In this document: positions 1 to 5,436 of the stretch, piece after piece
How the letters are laid out: the number at the start of each line of letters is the position of its first letter
Position numbering within the stretch: position 1 is the stretch's first letter
Origin: Dehalococcoidia bacterium
GTDB taxonomy: Bacteria > Chloroflexota > Dehalococcoidia > GIF9 > AB-539-J10
Reading direction: 5' to 3'
Assembly: GCA_030627025.1 (NCBI GenBank)
Contig: DAOUSX010000022.1
Location: 1-8,752 of the forward strand
Length of the DNA stretch: 8,752 bases
Made by a program: the position numbers and the translations under genes
The notes under the pieces: generated by a model
What the model saw: only the letters and a program-made list of their open reading frames with translations
Databases searched by the model: none
Told to the model about the DNA's origin: nothing

Positions 1-621
1 AATGTAGAACCTCCCAATTATAGCTTGCTAATGCTGGCTAAGGGACGTAACCTGGATATTATCACTCAAAGCCAGACTATGGATGGATTCTCGAGCTTGA
101 AAGGCGATCTATGGCGCATCTCTTGTGGTTCTTACATCTTAGAGCTCATTGATGTTTTTACTACTGAGGGTAGCCCCAACCAGCCATTATTTGATTTACT
201 GCTTGATACCTTGAAGAATCTATCTCTGAGCAATGGTGACGAAACTGTACTACGGTATTTCGAACTTCAGCTTCTTCATCATCTTGGCTATCGCCCTCAG
301 TTGCGTAAATGCGTTGTCTGTAGTTCATCTCTTAAGCCGGGGCTCAATTTTTTTAGTCCTGGCCAGGGAGGAGCACTATGCCCTGAATGTGATCATGCGG
401 AATTTGCCTCTCGCGCTATTTCAATTGACGCATTAAAAGTTCTTCGGCTGTGGCAGGATTGCGACTATGCTACTGCCAGCCGGGTAAAAATGTCTTCAAA
501 GCTATCTTCAGAAGTGAGGCAGTTAATGCAGGAGTATATAACGTATCTTTTGCAGGGGGAGGTTAAATCGATGGCATGGCTAGAGGAGCTAAAGAGAGGG
601 ATTAGTGTTGACAGTGGTTGA
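1..621 (+). CDS. recO: DNA repair protein RecO, C-terminal part (5' end outside window)
   Basis: RecO is the mediator that, with RecR, loads RecA on SSB-coated single-stranded DNA in the RecF pathway. The reading frame is open from base 1 (N-V-E-P-P-N...), so the N-terminal OB-fold is mostly missing and about 206 residues remain. What is seen is the helical domain with the RecO zinc module: a CVVC pair at about 323-334 and a CPEC pair at about 379-390, separated by a loop containing NFFSPGQGGALC. The phrase FELQLLHHLGYRPQL just before the first Cys pair is typical of RecO. The gene ends in TGA at 619-621. The -35 element of the next operon's promoter lies inside its last codons. I infer that the real start lies a short distance upstream of the window, because RecO proteins are usually around 240-260 residues. 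Confidence 0.9.
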   Translation, partial: NVEPPNYSLLMLAKGRNLDIITQSQTMDGFSSLKGDLWRISCGSYILELIDVFTTEGSPNQPLFDLLLDTLKNLSLSNGDETVLRYFELQLLHHLGYRPQLRKCVVCSSSLKPGLNFFSPGQGGALCPECDHAEFASRAISIDALKVLRLWQDCDYATASRVKMSSKLSSEVRQLMQEYITYLLQGEVKSMAWLEELKRGISVDSG

Positions 622-636
622 GGGGTAAACTAAAAT
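608..636 (+). promoter_or_regulatory. Sigma70-type promoter for the permease-usp-trkA-trkA-pheA operon
   Basis: A perfect -35 TTGACA (608-613) is followed by exactly 17 bp and a -10 TAAAAT (631-636, 5 of 6 consensus bases). The predicted start of transcription is near 643, which leaves a leader of about 38 nt before the TTG start at 681. The -35 box lies in the last codons of recO and the spacer contains the recO stop codon. Inferred from sequence only. Confidence 0.6.
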
Positions 637-680
637 CGCCCAGCAATAAAATAACCATCGATACATGGTAGGGCTTTATT

Positions 681-2219
681 TTGGATACTGATTGGCGACC
701 CAAGCTGGGAGACAAGTTTATACGCCGTCCCCGAGCCAAAGCTCATCCTTTAAGACGCGTCCTGGGGGCATTTGGTTTATTCAGTGCTGGCTACGGCAAT
801 GTTGGTTCATCCATTTACTATGCGCTGGGGCTTGTAGCTTTAGTCGCTCTGGGGGCAACCCCTGTAGTTTTACTTATTGCCGGTATTTTTTTCATCTTTA
901 CCACCCTTTCTTATGCTGAGGGCACAGCGATGATGCCAGAGGCTGGTGGTTCAGCCAGCTTTGCTCGCCATGGATTTAATGATTTGTTCGCCTCTGTGGC
1001 TGGTTGGGCATTAGCATTTAGTTATATCGTAACCATCGCTATTTCTGCTTATACTGCCCCTGCCTACCTGGGATATTTCTGGGGGCAGCTTGGGGATCCA
1101 ATAGTTGGCACGGCTGTGGCTATGGGAATTGTTTTTTCCCTGATGTGCCTGAATGTCATCGGCGTTAAGCAGTCGTCAATCCTTAATACCTTTTTCGCTC
1201 TACTGGATGTAATTACACTGATAATTATCATACTCTTGGCCATCTTGTTCATTTTCGCTCCTCATCCTCAAATCTTTTCTCATAACGTTATAAGTAACTG
1301 GCCTTCAATGCAAGGTCTAATTCTTGGCATTGCTGTAGCCACGCTGGCTTACACCGGTGTGGAGACAATTTCACAGCTTTCCGAGGAAACAAGACGCCCC
1401 ACGATAACTGCCCCTAGAGCATTGATCTTGATGATAGTCGTGGTGATGCTTCTATTCAGTGGCATATCGGTAGCGGCTTTCTCCACTATGACACCGATCG
1501 AGATGGCTTCAGAATGGGCAAGAGACCCTATAGCTGGCATCGCACATGGGCTTTCTGTAGCTATAGTCCCTGAGGAGATAGCTGCAGGATTGTCATCGAG
1601 CCCGGCGGGGATTATCGTCATTACCGCTTTTTTTGGAGGCATTCTCAAACTCCTGCCCATATTGGTAGCGCTGTTAGCAACAAGCATTTTGATTATCGCT
1701 ACCAATGCTGGGCTTATGGGCATTTCCAGGTTAACTTTTTCCCTGGGGAGGTTCCAGCTCATCCCGTTGACATTATCGAAAGTTCACCATAAATTTAAGA
1801 CACCTTACAAGGCTATAATGTTATTCTCCGTGGTGGCTATCTTGCTTCTCATTCCGGGATTCTTTGCTCCAGAGACCTTTATCATATTGGGTGGTCTGTA
1901 TGTTTTTGGTTCTCTCCTGGCTTTCAGTCTCGCTCATGCCTCTATACTCAGGTTGCGGATGAAGCATCCTGAACTTTCTCGTCCCTTTAAGCTTCGGGTG
2001 AATATCAAGATCAAGGGATATGAACTGCCGATAACTGCCATCCTGGGGCTGGTGGCTACCAGTGCTATTTGGCTCGCGGTAGTCATAACGCAACCTTATG
2101 CCCGCTGGGTTGGATTTGGCTGGATGATCTTTGGACTTATTTTTTACCTCGTATTTCGCTATCGAAAGCGGTTACCGTTAATCCATTCGGCTAAGGAAGT
2201 TAAATTGCCTGTTGACTAA
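681..2219 (+). CDS. APC-superfamily permease, 12-TM (KimA-like or amino-acid-type)
   Basis: This is an integral membrane transporter of 512 residues. Hydrophobic segments fall at about 27-50, 53-75, 104-126, 142-160, 170-192, 210-230, 246-266, 311-345 (long), 377-396, 400-420, 448-469 and 476-493. The cytosolic N-terminus is basic (RRPRAKAHPLRR). Family features include the unwound TM1 motif GYGNVGSSIYYALG (37-50), the TM2 loop YAEGTAMMPEAGGSASFAR (78-96) and TM6 AYTGVETIS (223-231). The region ILIIATNAGLMGISRLTFSLGR (336-357) resembles the same stretch of the Bacillus K+/H+ symporter KimA, as I remember that sequence. The TTG start at 681 is chosen because AGGG (670-673) lies 7 nt upstream and because it puts the basic tail directly before TM1. 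It leads an operon with a Usp and two KTN proteins, which suggests a gated cation or amino-acid importer. The substrate cannot be read from the sequence. Confidence 0.88.
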   Translation: MDTDWRPKLGDKFIRRPRAKAHPLRRVLGAFGLFSAGYGNVGSSIYYALGLVALVALGATPVVLLIAGIFFIFTTLSYAEGTAMMPEAGGSASFARHGFNDLFASVAGWALAFSYIVTIAISAYTAPAYLGYFWGQLGDPIVGTAVAMGIVFSLMCLNVIGVKQSSILNTFFALLDVITLIIIILLAILFIFAPHPQIFSHNVISNWPSMQGLILGIAVATLAYTGVETISQLSEETRRPTITAPRALILMIVVVMLLFSGISVAAFSTMTPIEMASEWARDPIAGIAHGLSVAIVPEEIAAGLSSSPAGIIVITAFFGGILKLLPILVALLATSILIIATNAGLMGISRLTFSLGRFQLIPLTLSKVHHKFKTPYKAIMLFSVVAILLLIPGFFAPETFIILGGLYVFGSLLAFSLAHASILRLRMKHPELSRPFKLRVNIKIKGYELPITAILGLVATSAIWLAVVITQPYARWVGFGWMIFGLIFYLVFRYRKRLPLIHSAKEVKLPVD

Positions 2220-2249
2220 AAAAGAATAGCAGGTTAATATCTCGGTTTG

Positions 2250-2678
2250 ATGATGGAGATAAAGAACATTTTAGTGCCCACAAATGGTAGTGGCGTTGAT
2301 GAGGAAGTCATAAAGCTAGCTTGCAGTTTAGCTAGAAAGTCTAAAGCGAAAGTTTACGCTGTTTATATTATTGAGGTAGAGCGAAGCCTCCCTTTGGATA
2401 GTCAGATCGATTCAAAGACTGATGAAGCGGACAGAATACTTACACACGCTGAAGATACTGCTGTTGACGTGGATTATGAAGTAGAGACCGATCTGCTCCA
2501 GGCTCGAGATGCTGGACCAGCTATTGTCAATGAGGCTGTGGAAAGAGAGATAGATTTGATAATAATGGCGACTAGCTATAAGAAAGCACATGGTATACCC
2601 GATCTGGGCAAGGCTGTCTATTATGTGTTGAAAGAAGCTCCTTGTCGAGTCTTATTATATCGAGACTCCATTTCTTGA
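2250..2678 (+). CDS. Universal stress protein (UspA family), probably non-ATP-binding
   Basis: A single cytosolic Usp domain of 142 residues, the normal length. It opens with the first beta strand KNILVPTNGS (5-14) and ends with the conserved strand APCRVLLY (130-137). The middle DLLQARDAGPAIVNEA and EIDLIIMATS (100-109) match the family. The nucleotide-binding signature G-x2-G-x9-G-S/T is absent: the stretch reads MATSYKKAHGIPDLGKA (106-122), with Ala where the first Gly should be and Lys for the final Ser. The DGS near the N-terminus reads NGS. It therefore resembles the non-nucleotide-binding Usp class. The start is ambiguous among three successive codons TTG-ATG-ATG (2247, 2250, 2253), and the ribosome binding site is weak. 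It lies 27 bp after the permease and 9 bp before the first KTN gene, so it probably acts as a regulatory partner of that transporter (inference). Confidence 0.88.
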   Translation: MMEIKNILVPTNGSGVDEEVIKLACSLARKSKAKVYAVYIIEVERSLPLDSQIDSKTDEADRILTHAEDTAVDVDYEVETDLLQARDAGPAIVNEAVEREIDLIIMATSYKKAHGIPDLGKAVYYVLKEAPCRVLLYRDSIS

Positions 2679-2687
2679 AGTTAAACA

Positions 2688-3086
2688 GTGGACGTAATTA
2701 TTATGGGCTGTGGACGTATAGGGGCTGAATTGGCTCATTTACTCGATGCTGAGGGGCATAAAGTAACCGTTATTGATGTAGATAGTGCTAGTTTTGACGA
2801 ATTACCGCCTGACTTTGGCGGTATGGCTTTTTTGGGAGATGCCACTGATGAGGAGGTACTTACGAAAGCAGGTATGGAGCAAGCTGATGCCTTTGTAGCA
2901 GTGACCCGCGATGATGAGCGGAATGCTATGGCAGCTCAAATTGCCAAGCAGATATTCGATGTTCCCAGGGTATTATGTCGAATCTATGACCCGTTGCGAG
3001 AGGACTTTTACGGCGGCCTAGGTCTTGAAGCTATTAGCCCCACAAGAGTATTTGTTCGCATGTTAAAAGAAAGACTGGAAGGGTAA
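2688..3086 (+). CDS. TrkA-N (KTN/RCK) domain protein, short form
   Basis: A cytosolic Rossmann-fold nucleotide-binding subunit of the type that gates K+ transport systems. It has 132 residues, which is one TrkA-N domain and nothing more. Visible features are the dinucleotide loop GCGRIG (7-12), the acidic residue at the end of strand 2 (TVID, Asp30), FLGDATDEEVLTKAG, and the typical AFVAVTRDDERNAMAAQIAK and RVLCRIYDP segments. There is no RCK_C (TrkA-C) domain, in contrast to its neighbour. The GTG start at 2688 is used because it begins the first beta strand directly and lies 9 bp after the usp stop. The later in-frame ATG would cut strand 1. It most likely pairs with the next gene product in a mixed ring. 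The arrangement recalls CeoB/CeoC of Mycobacterium (from memory). Confidence 0.9.
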   Translation: MDVIIMGCGRIGAELAHLLDAEGHKVTVIDVDSASFDELPPDFGGMAFLGDATDEEVLTKAGMEQADAFVAVTRDDERNAMAAQIAKQIFDVPRVLCRIYDPLREDFYGGLGLEAISPTRVFVRMLKERLEG

Positions 3087-3096
3087 CTGGGGGGAG

Positions 3097-3759
3097 ATGT
3101 ACGTTATAGTCGTTGGTGGTGGGGAGGTCGGGCATTATCTGTGTAAGCAATTGCTTGATGAGGGGCATGAAGTATTGGTGATCGAAAAAGATGCCGGGAA
3201 GTGTGAGCACATTGAGGAGGGACTTGGGGACATATGCTTGCATGGTGACGCTTCGGAGATAGCCATTTTGGACAAGGGGGGGATAACCAGAGCCGAGATG
3301 GTTATCGCCGTCACTGGTGAGGATGAGGATAACCTGGCAGCGTGTCAGATAGCTAAGGAAAAGTTTAGTGTTCCTCGAGTTATCGCTAGAATTAACGTTC
3401 CCAGGAATGAGAAGATATTTGCTAAATTAGGAATAGAGTGCGTTGTAGACGCTGTGTACCTGATTTCGGAGCATATTAAAGCGGAGACCATGCTCTTTCC
3501 GTTGACCCGCTTATTTAGCATTAGAGATAAGGGATTGGAAGTTGTGCTTGTGAGGGTGGGAAAGAATTCGCCAGCAGTGGGAAAGCCAATTGGGGAGCTA
3601 TCATTGCCATTGGGCTCTGTTATATCCTCGGTCATTTCCCATGGAGAGGAATCTCAGATACCAACTGTGGATACTGTCTTAAGGGAGGGTGATCAACTCA
3701 TCTGCTTGGTTCCCACTGAGAGTATAAGCTTGTTTCAAGCTATATTTAGGGAAAGTTAA
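3097..3759 (+). CDS. TrkA-family protein with TrkA-N and TrkA-C domains
   Basis: A cytosolic regulatory subunit of 220 residues. The N-terminal KTN domain carries GGGEVG (7-12), the ribose-binding acid Glu30 (VLVIEKD), HGDASEIAILDKGG, AVTGEDEDNLAACQIAK and RVIARINVPRN. After a linker, residues of about 140-220 form an RCK_C domain (GKPIGELSLPLGSVISSV, then VLREGDQLICLVP), which in the family binds effectors such as nucleotides or cyclic-di-AMP. The ATG follows the previous stop by 10 bp and is preceded by a G-run (GGGGGGAG, 3089-3096) that serves as ribosome binding site, though it sits unusually close to the start. No TrkH/KtrB channel gene is visible, so the membrane partner is either the permease at the head of the operon or encoded elsewhere. 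Confidence 0.92.
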   Translation: MYVIVVGGGEVGHYLCKQLLDEGHEVLVIEKDAGKCEHIEEGLGDICLHGDASEIAILDKGGITRAEMVIAVTGEDEDNLAACQIAKEKFSVPRVIARINVPRNEKIFAKLGIECVVDAVYLISEHIKAETMLFPLTRLFSIRDKGLEVVLVRVGKNSPAVGKPIGELSLPLGSVISSVISHGEESQIPTVDTVLREGDQLICLVPTESISLFQAIFRES

Positions 3760-3764
3760 TCACG

Positions 3765-4580
3765 ATGCCTGAGGTCGCATTTCAAGGGGAAAGAGGCGCT
3801 TTTAGCGAAGACGCCGTGGTAAAGTTCTTCGGGGAGGATATTGCTCTTTCACCCTGTGCTCGACTTAGGGATGTTTTCCAGGCGGTGTTGGAAGATAGAG
3901 CTAATTTTGGGGTAGTACCAGTGGAGAATTCGCAAGCAGGCAGCATCAACGAAACCTATGACTTGCTTCTAGAATACCCCCTTAATATATTTGCTGAAAT
4001 TATCCTCAGGATAAGCCACTGTTTAATGGCCTTACCTGGCGAAAGTGTAAGTAGTATAAGCACGATTTATTCGCATCCTCAAGCCCTGGCTCAGTGTGAA
4101 CAATTTTTAAGAAAACTCGGGCTCAACATAATACCTGGCTACGACACTGCGGGCAGTGCCAAGATGATAAAAGAAAGCGCATTGAAGGAGTGTGCTGCCG
4201 TGGCTAGCGAAAGGGCTGCTGATATTTATGGTTTACAGGTTTTAGCTCATGGAATAGAAGATAACAGGGATAACTATACTAAATTTTTCGCCATTTCCAA
4301 GCAAGAAGCTAGGCTAGGACAGAAGAACAAGACGTCTCTGGTCTTCGGTACCAAGAACATGCCTGGTGCACTCTACTCTGTGTTGGGGATCTTTGCCACC
4401 AGGAATATAAACCTGACGAAATTAGAATCAAGGCCAAGCAAAAACAAGGCTTGGGAATACATATTCTACGTTGATTTTGAAGGCGGGCTGGGTAGTAAGG
4501 TTTATCAGGAAGCGATGGGGGAACTAACTCGGGAAGCCACTTTTGTTAAAATACTGGGTTCTTATCCTCAATGGGAATAA
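3765..4580 (+). CDS. pheA: Prephenate dehydratase (catalytic + ACT regulatory domain)
   Basis: It converts prephenate to phenylpyruvate, the committed step of phenylalanine synthesis, in the cytosol. It has 271 residues, the usual length of a monofunctional PDT-ACT enzyme with no chorismate mutase domain. The catalytic domain shows FQGERGAFSEDA (6-17), PVENSQAGSINETYDLL (52-68), YSHPQALAQC (102-111) and NYTKFFAIS (170-178). The last is the TRF catalytic motif with Lys in place of Arg, while the key Thr172 is kept. The ACT domain carries the phenylalanine-binding GALY (201-204) and ESRP (221-224) motifs, so feedback inhibition by Phe is expected. It starts 5 bp after the upstream trkA stop, with AGGGA 12 nt before the ATG, which implies translation within the transport operon. 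There is no other aromatic-pathway gene nearby. Confidence 0.93.
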   Translation: MPEVAFQGERGAFSEDAVVKFFGEDIALSPCARLRDVFQAVLEDRANFGVVPVENSQAGSINETYDLLLEYPLNIFAEIILRISHCLMALPGESVSSISTIYSHPQALAQCEQFLRKLGLNIIPGYDTAGSAKMIKESALKECAAVASERAADIYGLQVLAHGIEDNRDNYTKFFAISKQEARLGQKNKTSLVFGTKNMPGALYSVLGIFATRNINLTKLESRPSKNKAWEYIFYVDFEGGLGSKVYQEAMGELTREATFVKILGSYPQWE

Positions 4581-4583
4581 CAA

Positions 4584-5060
4584 TTAGGTTAACCTTACCT
4601 TTAGCTTCCGATAAGTATCAGCCAACGCCTCTGAGATAACCCTGGTGTCACTTAGTACCGGCATAAAATTAACATCGCCTTCCCACCGAGGTACTATATG
4701 GGTATGGAGATGCCCTTCGATGCCAGCCCCAGCAATCCTACCCAGATTTAGCCCAATATTGAAGCCAGCGGGCTTCAATACCTCTGTTAGAAGTTCAATG
4801 CTTTTTTTGATAATGATGAAGTGCTCCTTTGCTTCATCGTCGGTCAAATTTTGAAGGTTTGCCACATGTCGGTAAGGTGCGACCATCACATGCCCCGGGT
4901 TATAGGGAAAGGCATTTAGCATCATGAAATTTCTCTGTCCCCGGTAGAGGATGAAATTCGCTTCATCATCATTCTCTCTGGGTTTTTGGCAAAGAAGGCA
5001 ACCTTCTTCCTTAGCCTTTTGTATGTATTCTATTCGCCAGGGTGCCCAAATTTGCTCCAT
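4584..5060 (-). CDS. HIT-family nucleotide hydrolase/phosphorylase (Ap4A phosphorylase-like)
   Basis: A cytosolic HIT-domain protein of 158 residues. The histidine triad is HLHTHIVPRW (117-126), in which the middle His119 should be the nucleophile. The N-terminus QIWAPWRIEYI is characteristic of the branch that includes the mycobacterial diadenosine-tetraphosphate phosphorylase (recalled, not searched). CLLC (21-24) with later histidines could bind a structural zinc ion. FMMLNAFPYNPGHVMVAPYRH (45-65) is the typical nucleotide-binding half. The likely role is cleavage of Ap4A or related dinucleotides, but family members differ in substrate, so this is not certain. The ATG at 5060 has only a weak GAAG upstream. 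It faces pheA tail to tail with 3 bp between stops, and shares a 103-bp divergent upstream region with the small gene on the other strand. Confidence 0.9.
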   Translation of the reverse strand: MEQIWAPWRIEYIQKAKEEGCLLCQKPRENDDEANFILYRGQRNFMMLNAFPYNPGHVMVAPYRHVANLQNLTDDEAKEHFIIIKKSIELLTEVLKPAGFNIGLNLGRIAGAGIEGHLHTHIVPRWEGDVNFMPVLSDTRVISEALADTYRKLKVRLT

Positions 5061-5102
5061 TGCTTCAAAGGGATGTTACCCTGCTGGCAGGTGAATTGCA
5101 AT

Positions 5103-5132
5103 ATTATCGCAAAAATGGTCTTGCCATTTGAA
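5103..5132 (-). promoter_or_regulatory. Possible promoter of the HIT gene
   Basis: Read on the minus strand, TTCAAA (5132-5127, 4 of 6) is followed by 18 bp and GATAAT (5108-5103, 5 of 6). Transcription would begin near 5096, giving a leader of about 35 nt. Its -35 overlaps the -35 of the divergent promoter on the other strand. The match is modest and it is a candidate only. Confidence 0.3.
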
Positions 5133-5156
5133 AACAATGAGCGGGCATTGTATAAC
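5128..5156 (+). promoter_or_regulatory. Promoter of the 90-codon gene, predicted leaderless start
   Basis: The -35 TTGAAA (5128-5133, 5 of 6), a 17-bp spacer and the -10 TATAAC (5151-5156, 5 of 6) form a well-spaced sigma70-type promoter. Seven bases after the -10 is 5163, one base before the ATG at 5164, so the transcript probably starts at or beside the initiation codon. No ribosome binding site is present between the -10 and the ATG. Confidence 0.6.
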
Positions 5157-5163
5157 TTAAAAT

Positions 5164-5436
5164 ATGTGTAGTATAGAACTTGTTCCTTCACTTTCTCACT
5201 GCATCGAGACTGTGGCCAAAGAAGCATACTGGAATCTGGTAAACAAGTATATGAGGAATGAACCAGAGGATAAAGAGCTTACCAGGCAAATTGAGCTTCT
5301 TAAAGCATTTTTGGAAATGATGGATTTCGGGAGACTTCGCAGTGAAAGCGAGATGCATTTAGTTGAAGGAAGAGCGGTCAAATTTATAATTTATTGGCAA
5401 GGTAATAAACCCGGTTACGATATGGTGATAAGCTAA
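5164..5436 (+). CDS. Small protein of unknown function (90 aa)
   Basis: I do not recognise this protein. It is 90 residues, has no signal peptide or membrane segment, and is mostly charged and helical in character. A middle stretch, PEDKELTRQIELLKAFLEM (34-52), could form an amphipathic or coiled helix. The C-terminal third (VEGRAVKFIIYWQGNKPGYDMV) looks like beta strand. It is judged real because it fills the gap between two genes exactly, has its own well-formed promoter, and has an in-frame TAA (5158-5160) just upstream, so the ATG at 5164 is the first possible start. There is no Shine-Dalgarno, which fits leaderless translation. Its stop TAA overlaps the TAG of ispF on the other strand. 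A shorter form from the ATG at 5251 cannot be excluded. Confidence 0.7.
   Translation: MCSIELVPSLSHCIETVAKEAYWNLVNKYMRNEPEDKELTRQIELLKAFLEMMDFGRLRSESEMHLVEGRAVKFIIYWQGNKPGYDMVIS

Noticed and set aside
654..669. ACCAT/ATGGT dyad in the leader before the permease
   Set aside because: It is only 5 bp with a 6-nt spacer and has no T-run; it is too weak for a terminator or a convincing operator.
1349..1762. 137-codon open frame on the minus strand within the permease gene
   Set aside because: It is antisense to conserved membrane segments, has no recognisable domain or promoter, and its residues look like the complement of hydrophobic coding sequence.
681..2219. Calling the permease a KimA-type potassium importer outright
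   Set aside because: The resemblance is by eye and from memory, and two of the acidic ligand positions differ; only the APC superfamily call is safe.
5095..5102. ATTGCAAT palindrome in the divergent region
   Set aside because: An 8-bp AT-rich palindrome is expected by chance and has no second copy nearby.
5121..5156. TTGCCA (5121-5126) as the -35 partner of TATAAC
   Set aside because: The spacer would be 24 bp; TTGAAA at 5128 gives the proper 17 bp.
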